Positions 1 to 11,522 of a stretch of 64,000 nt of DNA are shown here, in pieces. The DNA comes from Paludibacterium denitrificans (lineage in GTDB: Bacteria > Pseudomonadota > Gammaproteobacteria > Burkholderiales > Chromobacteriaceae). Each line of letters starts with the position of its first letter. Within the stretch, counting starts at the first letter, position 1. The notes beneath the pieces are model-generated. The model made no database searches and was not told where the DNA came from. It saw nothing but the letters and a program-made list of their open reading frames with translations. Where the stretch lies: positions 310,001 to 374,000 of the forward strand of contig NZ_WLYX01000001.1 in the NCBI RefSeq assembly GCF_009707705.1, read 5' to 3'. Position numbers and translations under genes: made by a program.

Positions 1-268
1 CCAGCAGGCGCGGCAGCAAAGCGAAGCGGCCAAACAGCAACACGGCCTAACCGCCATTTCCGATGTCACTGACAGCGCCGTGCAAGCGCTACTGGCCGAA
101 CACGGCTGGCCAACACTGATTCACGGTCATACCCATCGGCCAGCCTGCCACGAGCACCGCGACGGCCCGTATCGTGCCCAGCGCTGGGTGATTGCCGACT
201 GGCATGGTGACCATGGCGGCTACCTCAAGCTGGACGAATACGGCGTAAGCGCCCACCCGCTCAGCTGA
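1..268 (+). CDS. lpxH: UDP-2,3-diacylglucosamine diphosphatase, C-terminal part
   Basis: The 5' end lies outside the window and about 88 residues remain. The tail carries the metallophosphoesterase signature HGHTHRP followed by a WVIADW segment, as in LpxH, which removes UMP from UDP-2,3-diacylglucosamine in lipid A synthesis at the inner membrane face. The frame is open from base 2. A terminator follows at 316-340, so this is the end of its transcription unit. The generic metallophosphoesterase fold makes LpxH likely rather than certain. Confidence 0.75.
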   Translation, partial: QQARQQSEAAKQQHGLTAISDVTDSAVQALLAEHGWPTLIHGHTHRPACHEHRDGPYRAQRWVIADWHGDHGGYLKLDEYGVSAHPLS

Positions 269-315
269 GGTCGCGAGCAGCAGCCAACCGCCACCCGGTT
301 GGCCGAACCACCCAC

Positions 316-340
316 ACCGGCCACGCGCCGGTTTTTTTTC
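316..340 (+). terminator. Rho-independent terminator after lpxH
   Basis: A 6-bp stem ACCGGC/GCCGGT (316-321 with 327-332) with a 5-nt loop is followed by eight T. A GTTGGCCGAA motif lies just upstream at 298-307. From 341 to the lactate permease ribosome site at about 552 no gene or clear promoter was seen. Confidence 0.8.
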
Positions 341-567
341 GCCCCGCTCCCCTACAAGCCACGCCAGACAAGGGTAAACCCGCAAGGGCAACCCCTAAAT
401 GACGGCGACACGGCACATCTCTACAGTTCGCCCATCCGCCACAACAGCAAAAACCGGCGGGACGCTCATACCCGGCAAAACCGGAGCTTACCGGTATGCC
501 GCCAAAGGCACTGTTGGCCTCCCGGCCAGATCAGGTGCCTCGTGATAACAACAGGAGAGAATCTCAC

Positions 568-2244
<1,677 letters not shown>

Positions 2245-2261
2245 TTTCGGCCAACCCTGAA

Positions 2262-2290
2262 CGAAAAAAGCGCCCACGGGCGCTTTTTTC
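2262..2290. terminator. Bidirectional terminator between lldP and selO
   Basis: An A-run, a GCGCCC/GGGCGC stem and a T-run form a symmetric hairpin between two convergent genes, so it can serve both strands. A TTCGGCCAAC motif precedes it at 2246-2255. Confidence 0.85.
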
Positions 2291-2304
2291 TTGGCTTCAC
2301 TTCA

Positions 2305-3765
2305 TCAGCTGGAACAACTCACACAGATGTCGCCCGCCCAGTCCGGCGGCAACGCGGCATACGCCTCGAAATGTGGCTGCTCGTCAAAGGGCCGCTCCAG
2401 ACACTGGCGCAGCCGTTCAATCTCGCTGAAGTCGCCGTCGTCCTGTGCGCAACGGATGGCCAGTTCGGCCAGATGATTGCGCAAAACATATTTCGGATTG
2501 ACCCGTTTCATGGCCGCCGCGCGTTCAGCCGCCGGTCGGGATTCAAGCAGCAAGCGGGCACGATAGCGCTCTGCCCAGTCATCAAATGCCTCACGCTCGA
2601 CAAACAGGTCACGCACCGGCTCTTGGCCCGCCTGATCAAAGCCTGCCAGTCGGCGGAACAGCAGGGTAAAGTCCACGCGCTGCGCGTGCATGATGCGCAG
2701 CAGGTCTTCGATCAAACCGGCATCCCCGGGCTGACTTTCGGCCAACCCCAGCTTGGCGCGCAGGCGTGTCAGATACGCCGTTTCGTAGCGAGCGGCATAA
2801 CCGTTAAGCACCTCGAGCAAACGCTCCTCACTCACCAACGGCAGCAAACTGGACGCGAGGCAATGCAGGTTCCAGAACGCCACCTGCGGCTGCTGGTTAT
2901 AGGCGTAACGGCCAGCGTAATCGGAGTGATTGCAGACATGGGCCAGATCAAAACCGTCGATAAAGCCAAACGGGCCGTAGTCCAGCGTCAGGCCAAGAAT
3001 GGACATGTTGTCGGTATTCATCACGCCATGGCAAAACCCCACTGACTGCCAGTCGGCCATCAAGCTGGCTGTACGTTCCACCACCTGAGCAAACATCGCG
3101 GCATAAGGGTTGTCCGCTTCGGCACACTCCGGGTAATGGTGGCGGATGACATAATCGGCCAGCTGGCGCACGGCATCATGCTGGCCGCGGTGGTAAAACA
3201 CCTCGAAATTGCCAAAGCGCACAAAGCTTTCGGCCAACCTTGTCACCACCGCCGCGGTTTCCACGGTTTCGCGATACACCGGCTCATTCGCTCCCATGAT
3301 CGCCAACGCGCGCGTGGTCGGAATCCCCAAGCCGTGCATGGCCTCGGAACACAAGTATTCACGGATACTGGAACGCAGCACCGCGCGGCCATCGCCCATG
3401 CGGGAAAACGGTGTCAGACCGGCGCCCTTCAATTGCCACTCCATCACCCGGCCATCCAGCGCCACACTATCGCCCAGCAACAAGGCACGGCCATCCCCCA
3501 GTTGCGAGGAATAGCCGCCAAACTGGTGTCCGGCGTACAACGCCGCCACCGGACGGAACATCGGCGGCACGGCACTGCCGGACAGCGCGGCCACCGCAGA
3601 CGGCTGACGCAGCGAGTCCGGATCAATGCCCAATTCGGCGCTGAGGCTCGCATTGATGGCAACCAGATACGGATCAGCCAGCGGCGTGGGGGCCACCGGG
3701 CGGTAAAAAGCAGGAGGAAGCGTCTGGAAGCGTTGGCCGAACGGCACGGAAAATAGCGGAGTCAT
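2305..3765 (-). CDS. selO: Protein adenylyltransferase SelO (YdiU/UPF0061)
   Basis: At 486 residues this is the normal length for SelO, a pseudokinase-fold enzyme that transfers AMP to Ser, Thr or Tyr of target proteins and is linked to redox stress. Seen in the sequence are the N-terminal YAGHQFGGY block, the [11 protein letters not shown] motif holding the nucleotide-binding lysine, and the [23 protein letters not shown] block with metal-binding Asn and Asp. The C-terminus ends in CVSCSS, consistent with the conserved C-terminal cysteine. The frame is intact. It is convergent with lldP. Confidence 0.93.
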   Translation of the reverse strand: MTPLFSVPFGQRFQTLPPAFYRPVAPTPLADPYLVAINASLSAELGIDPDSLRQPSAVAALSGSAVPPMFRPVAALYAGHQFGGYSSQLGDGRALLLGDSVALDGRVMEWQLKGAGLTPFSRMGDGRAVLRSSIREYLCSEAMHGLGIPTTRALAIMGANEPVYRETVETAAVVTRLAESFVRFGNFEVFYHRGQHDAVRQLADYVIRHHYPECAEADNPYAAMFAQVVERTASLMADWQSVGFCHGVMNTDNMSILGLTLDYGPFGFIDGFDLAHVCNHSDYAGRYAYNQQPQVAFWNLHCLASSLLPLVSEERLLEVLNGYAARYETAYLTRLRAKLGLAESQPGDAGLIEDLLRIMHAQRVDFTLLFRRLAGFDQAGQEPVRDLFVEREAFDDWAERYRARLLLESRPAAERAAAMKRVNPKYVLRNHLAELAIRCAQDDGDFSEIERLRQCLERPFDEQPHFEAYAALPPDWAGDICVSCSS

Positions 3766-3811
3766 GCCCCGATTCTAGCCGGGGCATGGCGGAATAAACA
3801 CCGGATGACAA

Positions 3812-4275
3812 TCAGGGTTTTTGCTGCTTCCACACCTTGCGCATGTCGCGCGCGGCATTGAGTGGTGCGGTGGAAAAATTGGTGGCGGCAAAATGACCAA
3901 CCCGGCGCGAGACCTTGTTAAACGCACTGCCGGACTGGTAGCCCACCTGCAAGGCCTGACGCAACACGTCCATCGAAGGATGGTGGCCTGCCTCAGCCAG
4001 CCGTCCCAACAGCACACGGTAATAATCCGCCAGCCATTTCTCGCTGGTCAGCAACAGGTCACGCTGCGTATCCGCCTGCGCCTGCCATAGCGACGCACTG
4101 GCCAGCAAACTGCCCTCCACCCGCTGCTGCATCTCGCTGTCCGGCAAGGGAAAGGCGTCCGGGCGGCAAACCACATGCGACAGGCGTCTTGCTGTGCATC
4201 CAGCAAGCGGTTCTGTCCCTGCTCCACCACGCCCAGATAACGACTGAGTGCCTCGGAAAACCATCGGTATGGCAT
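3812..4275 (-). CDS. Phasin-like small protein
   Basis: About 154 residues starting MPYRWFSEALSRYLG, with a GGAG ribosome site a few bases upstream. The frame shifts near 4155 in a CCC/TTG run; sequence on both sides fits one helical, Ala/Gln-rich protein without membrane segments. Length, helicity and the C-terminal AFNKVSRR...NAARDMRK tail recall phasins, which coat polyhydroxyalkanoate granules, but no decisive motif is visible. It lies between selO and a LysR gene on the same strand. Confidence 0.45.
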
Positions 4276-4337
4276 GCACGCTCCAGCAAAAAGTCGAAAC
4301 AACGGCAGCATCCCGCGACACCGCCCCGAGCTTATGT

Positions 4338-5315
4338 CTAACACCGGATACTCACGGCTGACCAGCAGGCTAAGCCCACAATGGGCAGTCCCTGCCGCCT
4401 ACTCGGCTTAAGCACACTCTCCTTCATCACCGCCGCATCCAGCTGCCAGACGGCAACCAGCTCTTGCAGCAGCGCTTCCAGAATCGGGTCGCCCACCCGG
4501 TCGGCCGGAAAGGCAAACTGCAGCGCCGCCAGCTTGCGCACGCCCGGCACCACTGTCAGCTTCCCGGCGGCGGCAAAGGCTTGCGCATCATCTTCCCGCA
4601 CCAGCGCCATGCCCACGCCGTGCACCACCAGTTCCATCATGGCATCCAGATGATCACATTCGGTGGATTTTTTCGGCGAAATATTCAGTTCACGCCACAG
4701 CTCGGCGGTGATTTTCGACAAACTGGAAAATTGCGACACGCCAATCCACGGCAACTTGCCCAGCTCTTTCGGGTTTTTCAGGTCAATCCGTTCGGCCCAA
4801 CCGTTGGGCAGCACCACGCATAACGGCAAATCCGTCAACTTGACCGTATGCACATTGACGTAAGGGTTCTTGCCCAGATAGAAACCGGCATCCAGCTCTT
4901 TCTTGCGCACCAGATTGAGAATATCCCCGGTCACGCCATGACGCAGGCGCAAGTCCATCAGCGGGTACTTTTCGGTCAGCCGCGCCACCCACGGCCCCAT
5001 TTTCAGGATATCCGGCGTCAGCGAAATGCCCACTTCCACCTTGCCCGCCAGTTGCCCCTTGAGGTTTCTGGCATGGTTAAGAATGTCGCGCGCGGCCGCG
5101 AGAATGGCATGCGCTTGCGGCAATAACTCCTGTCCGGCCCGGGTCAGGCGCACGCCGCCGGTGGTGCGTTCAAACAACGGCATGCCCACTTCTTCTTCCA
5201 GCGCCTTGATCTGCGCCGTCACGGCAGGCTGAGACAAATGTAGCAGCTCGGCGGCCTGCGTCAGGTGCCCTTGCTGAGCCACCGTGACAAAGGTACGCAA
5301 CTGATAGATTTCCAT
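4338..5315 (-). CDS. LysR-family transcriptional regulator
   Basis: The N-terminal winged helix-turn-helix (MEIYQLRTFVTVAQQGHLTQAAELLHLSQPAVT... pattern, about residues 1-60) is typical of LysR, and a substrate-binding domain follows. I chose MEIYQL as start because AGGGAAG lies a few bases upstream. The last 25 or so residues (after VMKES) have unusual composition and might be read-through after a sequence error. It is divergent from the yjcH-actP-acs operon across 337 bp, so acetate metabolism control is a reasonable inference. Confidence 0.85.
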   Translation of the reverse strand: MEIYQLRTFVTVAQQGHLTQAAELLHLSQPAVTAQIKALEEEVGMPLFERTTGGVRLTRAGQELLPQAHAILAAARDILNHARNLKGQLAGKVEVGISLTPDILKMGPWVARLTEKYPLMDLRLRHGVTGDILNLVRKKELDAGFYLGKNPYVNVHTVKLTDLPLCVVLPNGWAERIDLKNPKELGKLPWIGVSQFSSLSKITAELWRELNISPKKSTECDHLDAMMELVVHGVGMALVREDDAQAFAAAGKLTVVPGVRKLAALQFAFPADRVGDPILEALLQELVAVWQLDAAVMKESVLKPSRRQGLPIVGLACWSAVSIRC

Positions 5316-5652
5316 GCTCTTCCCTAATGTCATCTGTTGTTATGTGAGAGCCGGGATGCTGTCCCTCCAGCGTCAGCCAGCCCGAAAACCGCCAGCGACG
5401 ACACCTATTCTCACGGCATTATGCACGTCGTCACAAGCCTTTTTCTGCAATTTTAGCGTCAAATTTCGGCTATTTTTTTAGCCATAGCAGAGCAAAAATA
5501 CTATTTTAAGTTATTGAATATATTTAGTTTTTGCAACGCAGCATCCGTCAGGCAAATTCTGCCAATCAAAAAATGCGATTAGCGTGACATTTGTTCTGTC
5601 CCGTATGTTTCTTCCAACGATCACAAGATCGTGACTTCCAAAGGAGGATGCA
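5316..5652. promoter_or_regulatory. Divergent control region between lysR and acetate operon
   Basis: This 337-bp gap is AT-rich from about 5450 to 5580, unlike the flanking coding DNA, and lies between two divergent gene starts. It should hold both promoters and the LysR operator. I could not pick a convincing -35/-10 pair or a clean LysR inverted repeat by eye. The strong ribosome site AAGGAGG at about 5640-5646 serves the downstream gene. Confidence 0.5.
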
Positions 5653-5964
5653 ATGAACGAGGACGTACTCAGAAAAGTACAGTCCAACCCTAAGTTCATG
5701 GAGCTTGTTCACAAGAAGACAAGCCTGGGTTGGACGCTCTCCATCTTGATGCTGGCCATCTACTACGGTTTCATCCTGCTGCTGGCCTTTTCTCCCGCCA
5801 CACTGGGTAAACCGCTGTCGCCAAACGGTGTCATGACGCTGGGGATTCCGGTCGGGATCGCCATCATCATTTCAGCTTTTGCGCTGACCGGCATTTATGT
5901 CCGCAAAGCCAACAGCGAATTTGACCAACTCAACCAAGAGATTGTCGAGGAGGCCAAGCAATGA
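5653..5964 (+). CDS. yjcH: DUF485 membrane protein YjcH
   Basis: 103 residues with two hydrophobic segments (about 27-50 and 62-86), the DUF485 pattern. These small inner-membrane proteins are nearly always encoded directly before the acetate permease ActP, as here, and are thought to assist it. The ribosome site is AAGGAGG and the stop overlaps the actP start as ATGA, implying translational coupling. Confidence 0.88.
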   Translation: MNEDVLRKVQSNPKFMELVHKKTSLGWTLSILMLAIYYGFILLLAFSPATLGKPLSPNGVMTLGIPVGIAIIISAFALTGIYVRKANSEFDQLNQEIVEEAKQ

Positions 5965-7635
5965 AACAACAGTTTACAAAACTGAGCGCCGCCGCACTAA
6001 GCCTGCTGGCGCTGGCGATGGCCGGTGAAGGCATCAGTGGTGAGGTAAAACGCCAACCCACCAACTGGCACGCCATCATCATGTTCTTCGTGTTCGTCGC
6101 CTTTACCACGGGGGTGACCTACTGGGCGGCTCGACGCACCCGGTCGGCCAGCGACTTCTACGCTGCCGGTGGCGGCATTACCGGTTTCCAGAACGGCATG
6201 GCGATTGCCGGTGACTACATGTCTGCCGCGTCGTTTCTGGGTATCTCCGCCATGGTATTCGAAAAAGGCTACGATGGCCTGATCTACTCGATCGGCTTCC
6301 CGGTTGGCTGGCCGGTCATTCTGTTCCTGGTGGCCGAACGCTTGCGTAACCGGGCAAATTCACCTTTGCCGACGTTGCCTCCTATCGCCTGCAGCAAACC
6401 CCGGTTCGCAGCTTTGCCGCAACCGGTACGCTGGTGGTCGTGGCCCTGTACCTGATCGCACAGATGGTGGGTGCTGGCAAGCTGATCCAGCTGCTGTTCG
6501 GCATGAACTATACCTCCGCCGTGCTGATGGTAGGCGTGCTGATGGTGCTGTACGTGATGTTCGGCGGCATGCTGGCCACCACCGGGTACAGATCATCAAG
6601 GCGGTGTTGCTGCTGGCTGGTGCAACCTTCATGGCTGTCATGGTCATGGCCAACGCTGGCTTCAGCCCGGAAATCATGTTCGAAAAAGCGGTCGCCGCTC
6701 ATGCCAAAGGCGTGGCCATCATGGCACCGGGCAAGGCGGATCCGATTGACTCGATCTCGCTCGGTCTGGCCCTGATGTTTGGTACCGCTGGCTTGCCGCA
6801 CATCCTGATGCGCTTCTTCACCGTGTCCAACGCCAAAGAAGCTCGCAAATCGGTGTTCTACGCAACGGGCTTCATCGGTTACTTCTACATCCTGACCTTC
6901 ATCATCGGCTTTGGCGCCATCATGCTGGTACTGAACCAGCCGGGGATGATGGAAACGGTGGTCAAGAACGGCAAGACCGTGACCCAACTGGTAGGCGGCA
7001 ACAACATGGCGGCCATCCATCTGGCCGATGCGGTAGGTGGCAACCTGTTCCCGGGTTTCATCTCTGCCGTTGCTTTCGCCACCATCCCGGCGGTTGTGTC
7101 TGGCTTGGCGCTGTCCGGTGCTTCCGCGGTGTCGCATGACCTGTACGCTTCGGTCATCAAGAAGGGTAAAGCCAACGAAGCTGACGAAATCCGCGTATCC
7201 AAGATCACCACGCTGGTACTGGGTGTGGTCGCCATCCTGCTGGGCATCCTGTTCGAGAATCAGAACATTGCCTTCATGGTGGGTCTGGCCTTCTCGATCG
7301 CGGCTTCGGCCAACTTCCCGGTGCTGTTCCTCTCCATGTTCTGGAAAGGCCTCACCACCCGCGGTGCCGTAATCGGCGGTTTCATCGGTCTGATCTCGGC
7401 CGTGACCCTGATCGTACTCGGCCCGACCGTCTGGGTGGATGTACTGCACCACAAGGAAGCGCTGATTCCTTACAAGAACCCGGCGATCTTCTCCATGCCG
7501 CTGGCTTTCGTGTTCACCTGGTTGTTCTCGGTACTGGATACCTCCAAGCAGGCGGCTGAAGAAAAAGCCAAATTTGAAGCCCAGTTTGTCCGTGCCATGA
7601 CTGGTATCGGCGCAACCGGTGCCTCCAAGCACTAA
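5961..7635 (+). CDS. actP: Cation/acetate symporter ActP, frame broken
   Basis: A sodium:solute symporter family protein of about 558 residues that takes up acetate. The first 30 residues look like a signal sequence; [33 protein letters not shown] is the typical N-terminal SSS block. Two single-base losses break the frame, near 6352 (AACCTGGGC read as AACCGGGC) and 6588 (ACCTGG read as ACCGG); restoring T joins all three pieces into one normal ActP. It overlaps yjcH by 4 nt and precedes acs. Confidence 0.92.
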
Positions 7636-7703
7636 ATCGTACTATCCCTCGGGGCCGCACCCGGTGCGGTCCCGGCAGCACAGTGATAACAAAGGAGATG
7701 TTT

Positions 7704-9666
7704 ATGTCCACCATCGAATCGATCCTGAAGGAAACCCGCAGCTTTCCGCCGTCCGACGATTTCCGCCACAAGGCCGCTGTTTCCGGCATGGATGCCTACA
7801 ACGCCCTGTGCGAACAGGCAGACGATCAATACCTGTCCTTCTGGGGTGATTTGGGACGTGAGCTGATTACCCGGAAAAAACCGTTCTCCCGCGTGCTGGA
7901 CGATAGCAACGCACCGTTCTTCAAGTGGTTTGATGATGGTGTACTGAACGTTTCCTACAACTGCATTGACCGCCACCTGCCGGTTAATGCCAACAAGATT
8001 GCCATCATTTTCGAAGCTGACGACGGTGAAGTCACCCGCGTCACCTACTCCGAACTGCATCGCCGCGTGTGCCAGTTCGCCAATGGCCTCAAGAGCCCGG
8101 GCGTCACCAAGGGCGACCGCGTGGTGATCTACATGCCGATGGTGATTGAAGCCATCGTGGCCATGCAGGCTTGCGCCCGTATCGGCGCCATCCACTCCGT
8201 GGTATTTGGTGGCTTCTCGGCCGGTGCGGTAAAAGACCGTATCGAAGATGCCGGAGCCAAGGTGGTGATTACCGCCAACGAAGGCCTGCGTGGCGGCAAG
8301 ACCGTTGCACTCAAGGCCACCGTGGACGAAGCACTGACACTGGAAGGCACTGCTTCGATCGAACACGTGGTGGTTTACCAGCGCACCAATGGCGGGGCCG
8401 CCCGGACCGAAGGCCGCGACGTGTGGTGGCACAAACTGATCGAAGGCCAATCCGAACAATGCGAACCGGAATGGGTCAACGCGGAAGATCCGCTGTTCAT
8501 CCTCTATACCTCCGGCTCCACCGGTAAACCGAAAGGCATCCAGCACAGCTCCGTGAGCTATCTCTTGGGCGCGCTCAACAGCTTCCGCTGGGCTTTCGAC
8601 TACAAACCGAATGACGTGTACTGGTGCACGGCCGATGTGGGCTGGATTACCGGTCACTCTTACATCTGCTACGGCCCGCTGGGCATGGGCGCTACGCAGG
8701 TAATCTTCGAGGGTGTGCCGACCTACCCGGATGCGACCCGCTTCTGGCGCATGATCGAGCAGCACAAAGTGACCATTTTCTACACCGCGCCGACCGCCAT
8801 CCGCTCGCTGATCAAACTGGGTTCCGATCTGCCCAAGCAGTTCGACCTGTCCAGCCTGCGCCTCTTGGGCACCGTGGGCGAACCGATCAACCCGGAAGCC
8901 TGGATGTGGTACTACGAAGTGGTCGGTGGTGGTCGTTGCCCGATCGTAGATACCGGTGGCAAACCGAAACCGGCTCCGCCATGATCGCCCCGCTGCCGGG
9001 CGCCGTACCGACCAAGCCGGGTTCTTGCACCCTGCCGCTGCCGGGCATCATGGCCGACATCGTCGACGAATCCGGTGCACAGGTGGAACCGGGCAGCGGT
9101 GGTTTCCTAGTGATCAAGAAACCGTTCCCGTCGCTGGTACGCACCATCTGGAACGATCCGGAACGTTTCAAGAAGACCTACTTCCCGGACGAATTCAACG
9201 GCCAGTACTACCGGCGGGCGATTCGGCCAACCGTGACGAAAACGGTTACTTCTGGATCATGGGTCGTATCGATGACGTGCTGAACGTGTCTGGCCACCGT
9301 CTGGGCACCATGGAGATCGAATCGGCGCTGGTCGCCAACCCGCTGGTGGCCGAAGCCGCCGTGGTCGGCAAGCCGCACGAAGTGAAGGGTGAAGCCGTCG
9401 TGGCCTTCGTGGTCCTGAAGGGCGACCGGCCGGAAGGCGATGAAGCCAAGAAAGTGGCGGCCGAGCTGAAGAACTGGGTCGCTCATGAGATCGGCAAGAT
9501 CGCCCAGCCGGACGACATCCGTTTTGGTGAAAACCTGCCGAAGACCCGTTCCGGCAAGATCATGCGCCGTCTGCTGCGCTCGATCGCCAAGGGCGAGGAA
9601 ATCACCCAAGACGTTTCCACACTGGAAAACCCGCAGATTCTGGGGCAGCTCCAACAAGCCCTGTAA
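7704..9666 (+). CDS. acs: Acetyl-CoA synthetase, frame broken
   Basis: An AMP-forming acetate:CoA ligase of about 654 residues, the normal length. The ATP-binding motif [11 protein letters not shown] and the [16 protein letters not shown] block are present, and the C-terminus carries [13 protein letters not shown] with the conserved regulatory lysine that is acetylated in Acs. Start MSTIESIL is chosen because AAAGGAG sits 7 bases upstream. CCTGG read as CCGG breaks the frame near 8954 (restoring DTWWQTETG) and 9212 (restoring YLAGDSA). With yjcH-actP it forms an acetate uptake and activation operon. Confidence 0.94.
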
Positions 9667-9701
9667 AGAAGTTGTAGGAGGAGCACACTGACTGGAATTC
9701 G

Positions 9702-9728
9702 GGCCCGGCTTGCCGGGCCTTTTTTTTC
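9702..9728 (+). terminator. Terminator of the acetate operon
   Basis: A GGCCCGGC/GCCGGGCC stem with a 2-nt loop is followed by eight T. The rest of the gap up to rnfB (9994) holds a TTCGGCCAAC copy at 9768-9777 and otherwise nothing I could identify. Confidence 0.88.
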
Positions 9729-9993
9729 GTGCCCCCTGCCCTGCTATCCCGGATCCCGGCCACAACTTTCGGCCAACCTTTGTCACTCAGCTACCAGCAC
9801 CCCGCCGATTTATGTGCCGCCGATTAAGATAATCCCACTGAATAAGCACTCTAGCGCCTATCCAAGGTACGGTTGCTGGCCTAAGATACCGCTCCGCCAT
9901 CTGCTTCCCGGTTGAATGACGGCGCTGAAATCCGGATAATTTTCCGGCTTCGGCACTACTGCCCGGCCAATCTGCACACTGTAAGGATCGTCA

Positions 9994-10757
9994 ATGATTG
10001 ACGTACAGCTGATAGAAAAAATTGACGATATTCTGCCCCAAACCCAATGCGGCCAATGTGGCCACTCCGGCTGCCGTCCGTATGCCGAAGCGCTGGCAGC
10101 CGGGGACGACGACATCAATCGTTGCCCACCCGGCGGCGAAGACGGCATCCGCCAATTGGCACAACTGCTGGGCAAACCCTTCCAGCCGTTTGACCCTGCT
10201 TCCCACAACCCAAGCCCAAAGCCGTCGCAGTCATCGACGAAAACAGCTGTATCGGTTGCACCCTGTGCATCCGGGCCTGCCCGGTGGACGCCATCATCGG
10301 CGCCTCAAAACAGATGCATACCGTCATCAGTGACGAATGCACGGGCTGTGAACTCTGCCTGCCGCCCTGCCCGGTAGACTGCATCAGCATGCAGCCAGCC
10401 GCCGTCACGCCGCCTGAGCAAGCGCGACAAGTGGCCCACCACGCCCGTGAACGCTACCGTTTTCACCAGTTCCGTCTGGAACGTGACAAGCAGGAAAAGG
10501 CACAAAGGTTGGCCGAACGTTCGGCCAACACCGCTACCCAGTCTGCTGCCGCAGCAACACCTACCAGCGACAAGGCGGCATTGATCCAGGCCGCCATGGC
10601 GCGAGCCGCCGCCCAGCAGCCAACCGCGCCCAAGCCTGCTGCCCCGGCCAACACACTGGACGAGGCCAAACGCGCCATCATTCAGGCCGCCATGGAACGG
10701 GCCGCCGCCCAGCGCGCTGCCCGTGACCAGACCCACCCCTCCGACGATAAAAATTGA
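9994..10757 (+). CDS. rnfB: Rnf-type electron transport subunit B, frame broken
   Basis: A four-cysteine iron-sulfur domain ([12 protein letters not shown]) is followed by two [4Fe-4S] ferredoxin motifs ([14 protein letters not shown] and [14 protein letters not shown]), the RnfB layout. The Ala/Lys-rich tail holds two copies of an IQAAM.RAAAQ element. A one-base loss near 10205 separates the domains, and the second half reads in the other frame. The N-terminal membrane anchor of classical RnfB is missing, as in the soluble Neisseriales version. A 22-bp palindrome of the host 10-mer lies inside the gene (10508-10529). The start has an AAGGATC ribosome site. Confidence 0.82.
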
Positions 10758-10801
10758 GCAGGCCAGCCGGAACCCCGGCTTGGTCTCGTACACAGAGAGC
10801 C

Positions 10802-11437
10802 ATGAACGCCGCCAAGCGCCTTGAAATTTTCACCCGGTTACGAGCTGCCAACCCACAGCCCACCACGGAACTCCTCTACCGCACGCCGTTCGAATTGTTG
10901 ATCGCCGTGCTGCTGTCCGCTCAAGCCACCGATGTCAGCGTCAACAAGGCCACGCGCCTGCTGTACCCGGTGGCCAACACGCCAGCGGCCATGCTGGCGC
11001 TGGGTGAAGAACAGCTGGCCGACTACATCAAGACCATTGGCCTTTACCGGACCAAGGCCAAAAATGTCATCGCCACCTGTCATCTTTTGCTGGAAAAATT
11101 TGGCGGAGAAGTGCCGCAATCGCGCGAGGCGTTGGAAAGCCTGCCCGGCGTGGGGCGCAAGACGGCCAATGTAGTGCTTAATACCGCGTTCGGCCAACCT
11201 ACCATTGCCGTCGACACCCACATTTTCCGCGTCGCCAACCGCACGCGTCTGGCACCGGGCAAGGATGTCCGGGAAGTGGAAGACAAACTGATGAAATACG
11301 TGCCCGCCGAGTTCCGCGTCGATGCGCATCACTGGCTGATTTTGCACGGACGCTATACTTGCAAGGCGCGTAAACCGGATTGCCAGCGCTGTATTATTGC
11401 TGACCTCTGCGAATACCCGGCAAAAACGGTATCATAA
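10802..11437 (+). CDS. nth: Endonuclease III
   Basis: 211 residues, the same length as E. coli Nth, a DNA glycosylase/AP lyase that removes oxidised pyrimidines. The helix-hairpin-helix LPGVGRKTANVV with the catalytic lysine, the catalytic Asp in VDTHIFRVANR, and the C-terminal [4Fe-4S] cysteines (C-X6-C-X2-C-X5-C in CKARKPDCQRCIIADLC) are all present. The start is chosen by family length. It lies 44 bp after rnfB. Confidence 0.95.
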   Translation: MNAAKRLEIFTRLRAANPQPTTELLYRTPFELLIAVLLSAQATDVSVNKATRLLYPVANTPAAMLALGEEQLADYIKTIGLYRTKAKNVIATCHLLLEKFGGEVPQSREALESLPGVGRKTANVVLNTAFGQPTIAVDTHIFRVANRTRLAPGKDVREVEDKLMKYVPAEFRVDAHHWLILHGRYTCKARKPDCQRCIIADLCEYPAKTVS

Positions 11438-11522
11438 TCAGCAACAAGTGGCCGAGACGCCACTGGAAAACCGGAACCACCGCCCCAATTTCCGGTGAGC
11501 CTCCCTAGTGAAAGGATAGTCT

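Noticed and set aside
2371-3045. Plus-strand frame antisense to selO
   Set aside because: selO is intact and clear on the opposite strand.
6508-7632. 374-codon minus-strand frame antisense to actP
   Set aside because: Rich in His, Gln, Asp and Arg as expected for the shadow of a GC-rich membrane protein gene; actP homology on the plus strand is clear.
7632-8765. 377-codon minus-strand frame antisense to acs
   Set aside because: Shadow of acs; no family features.
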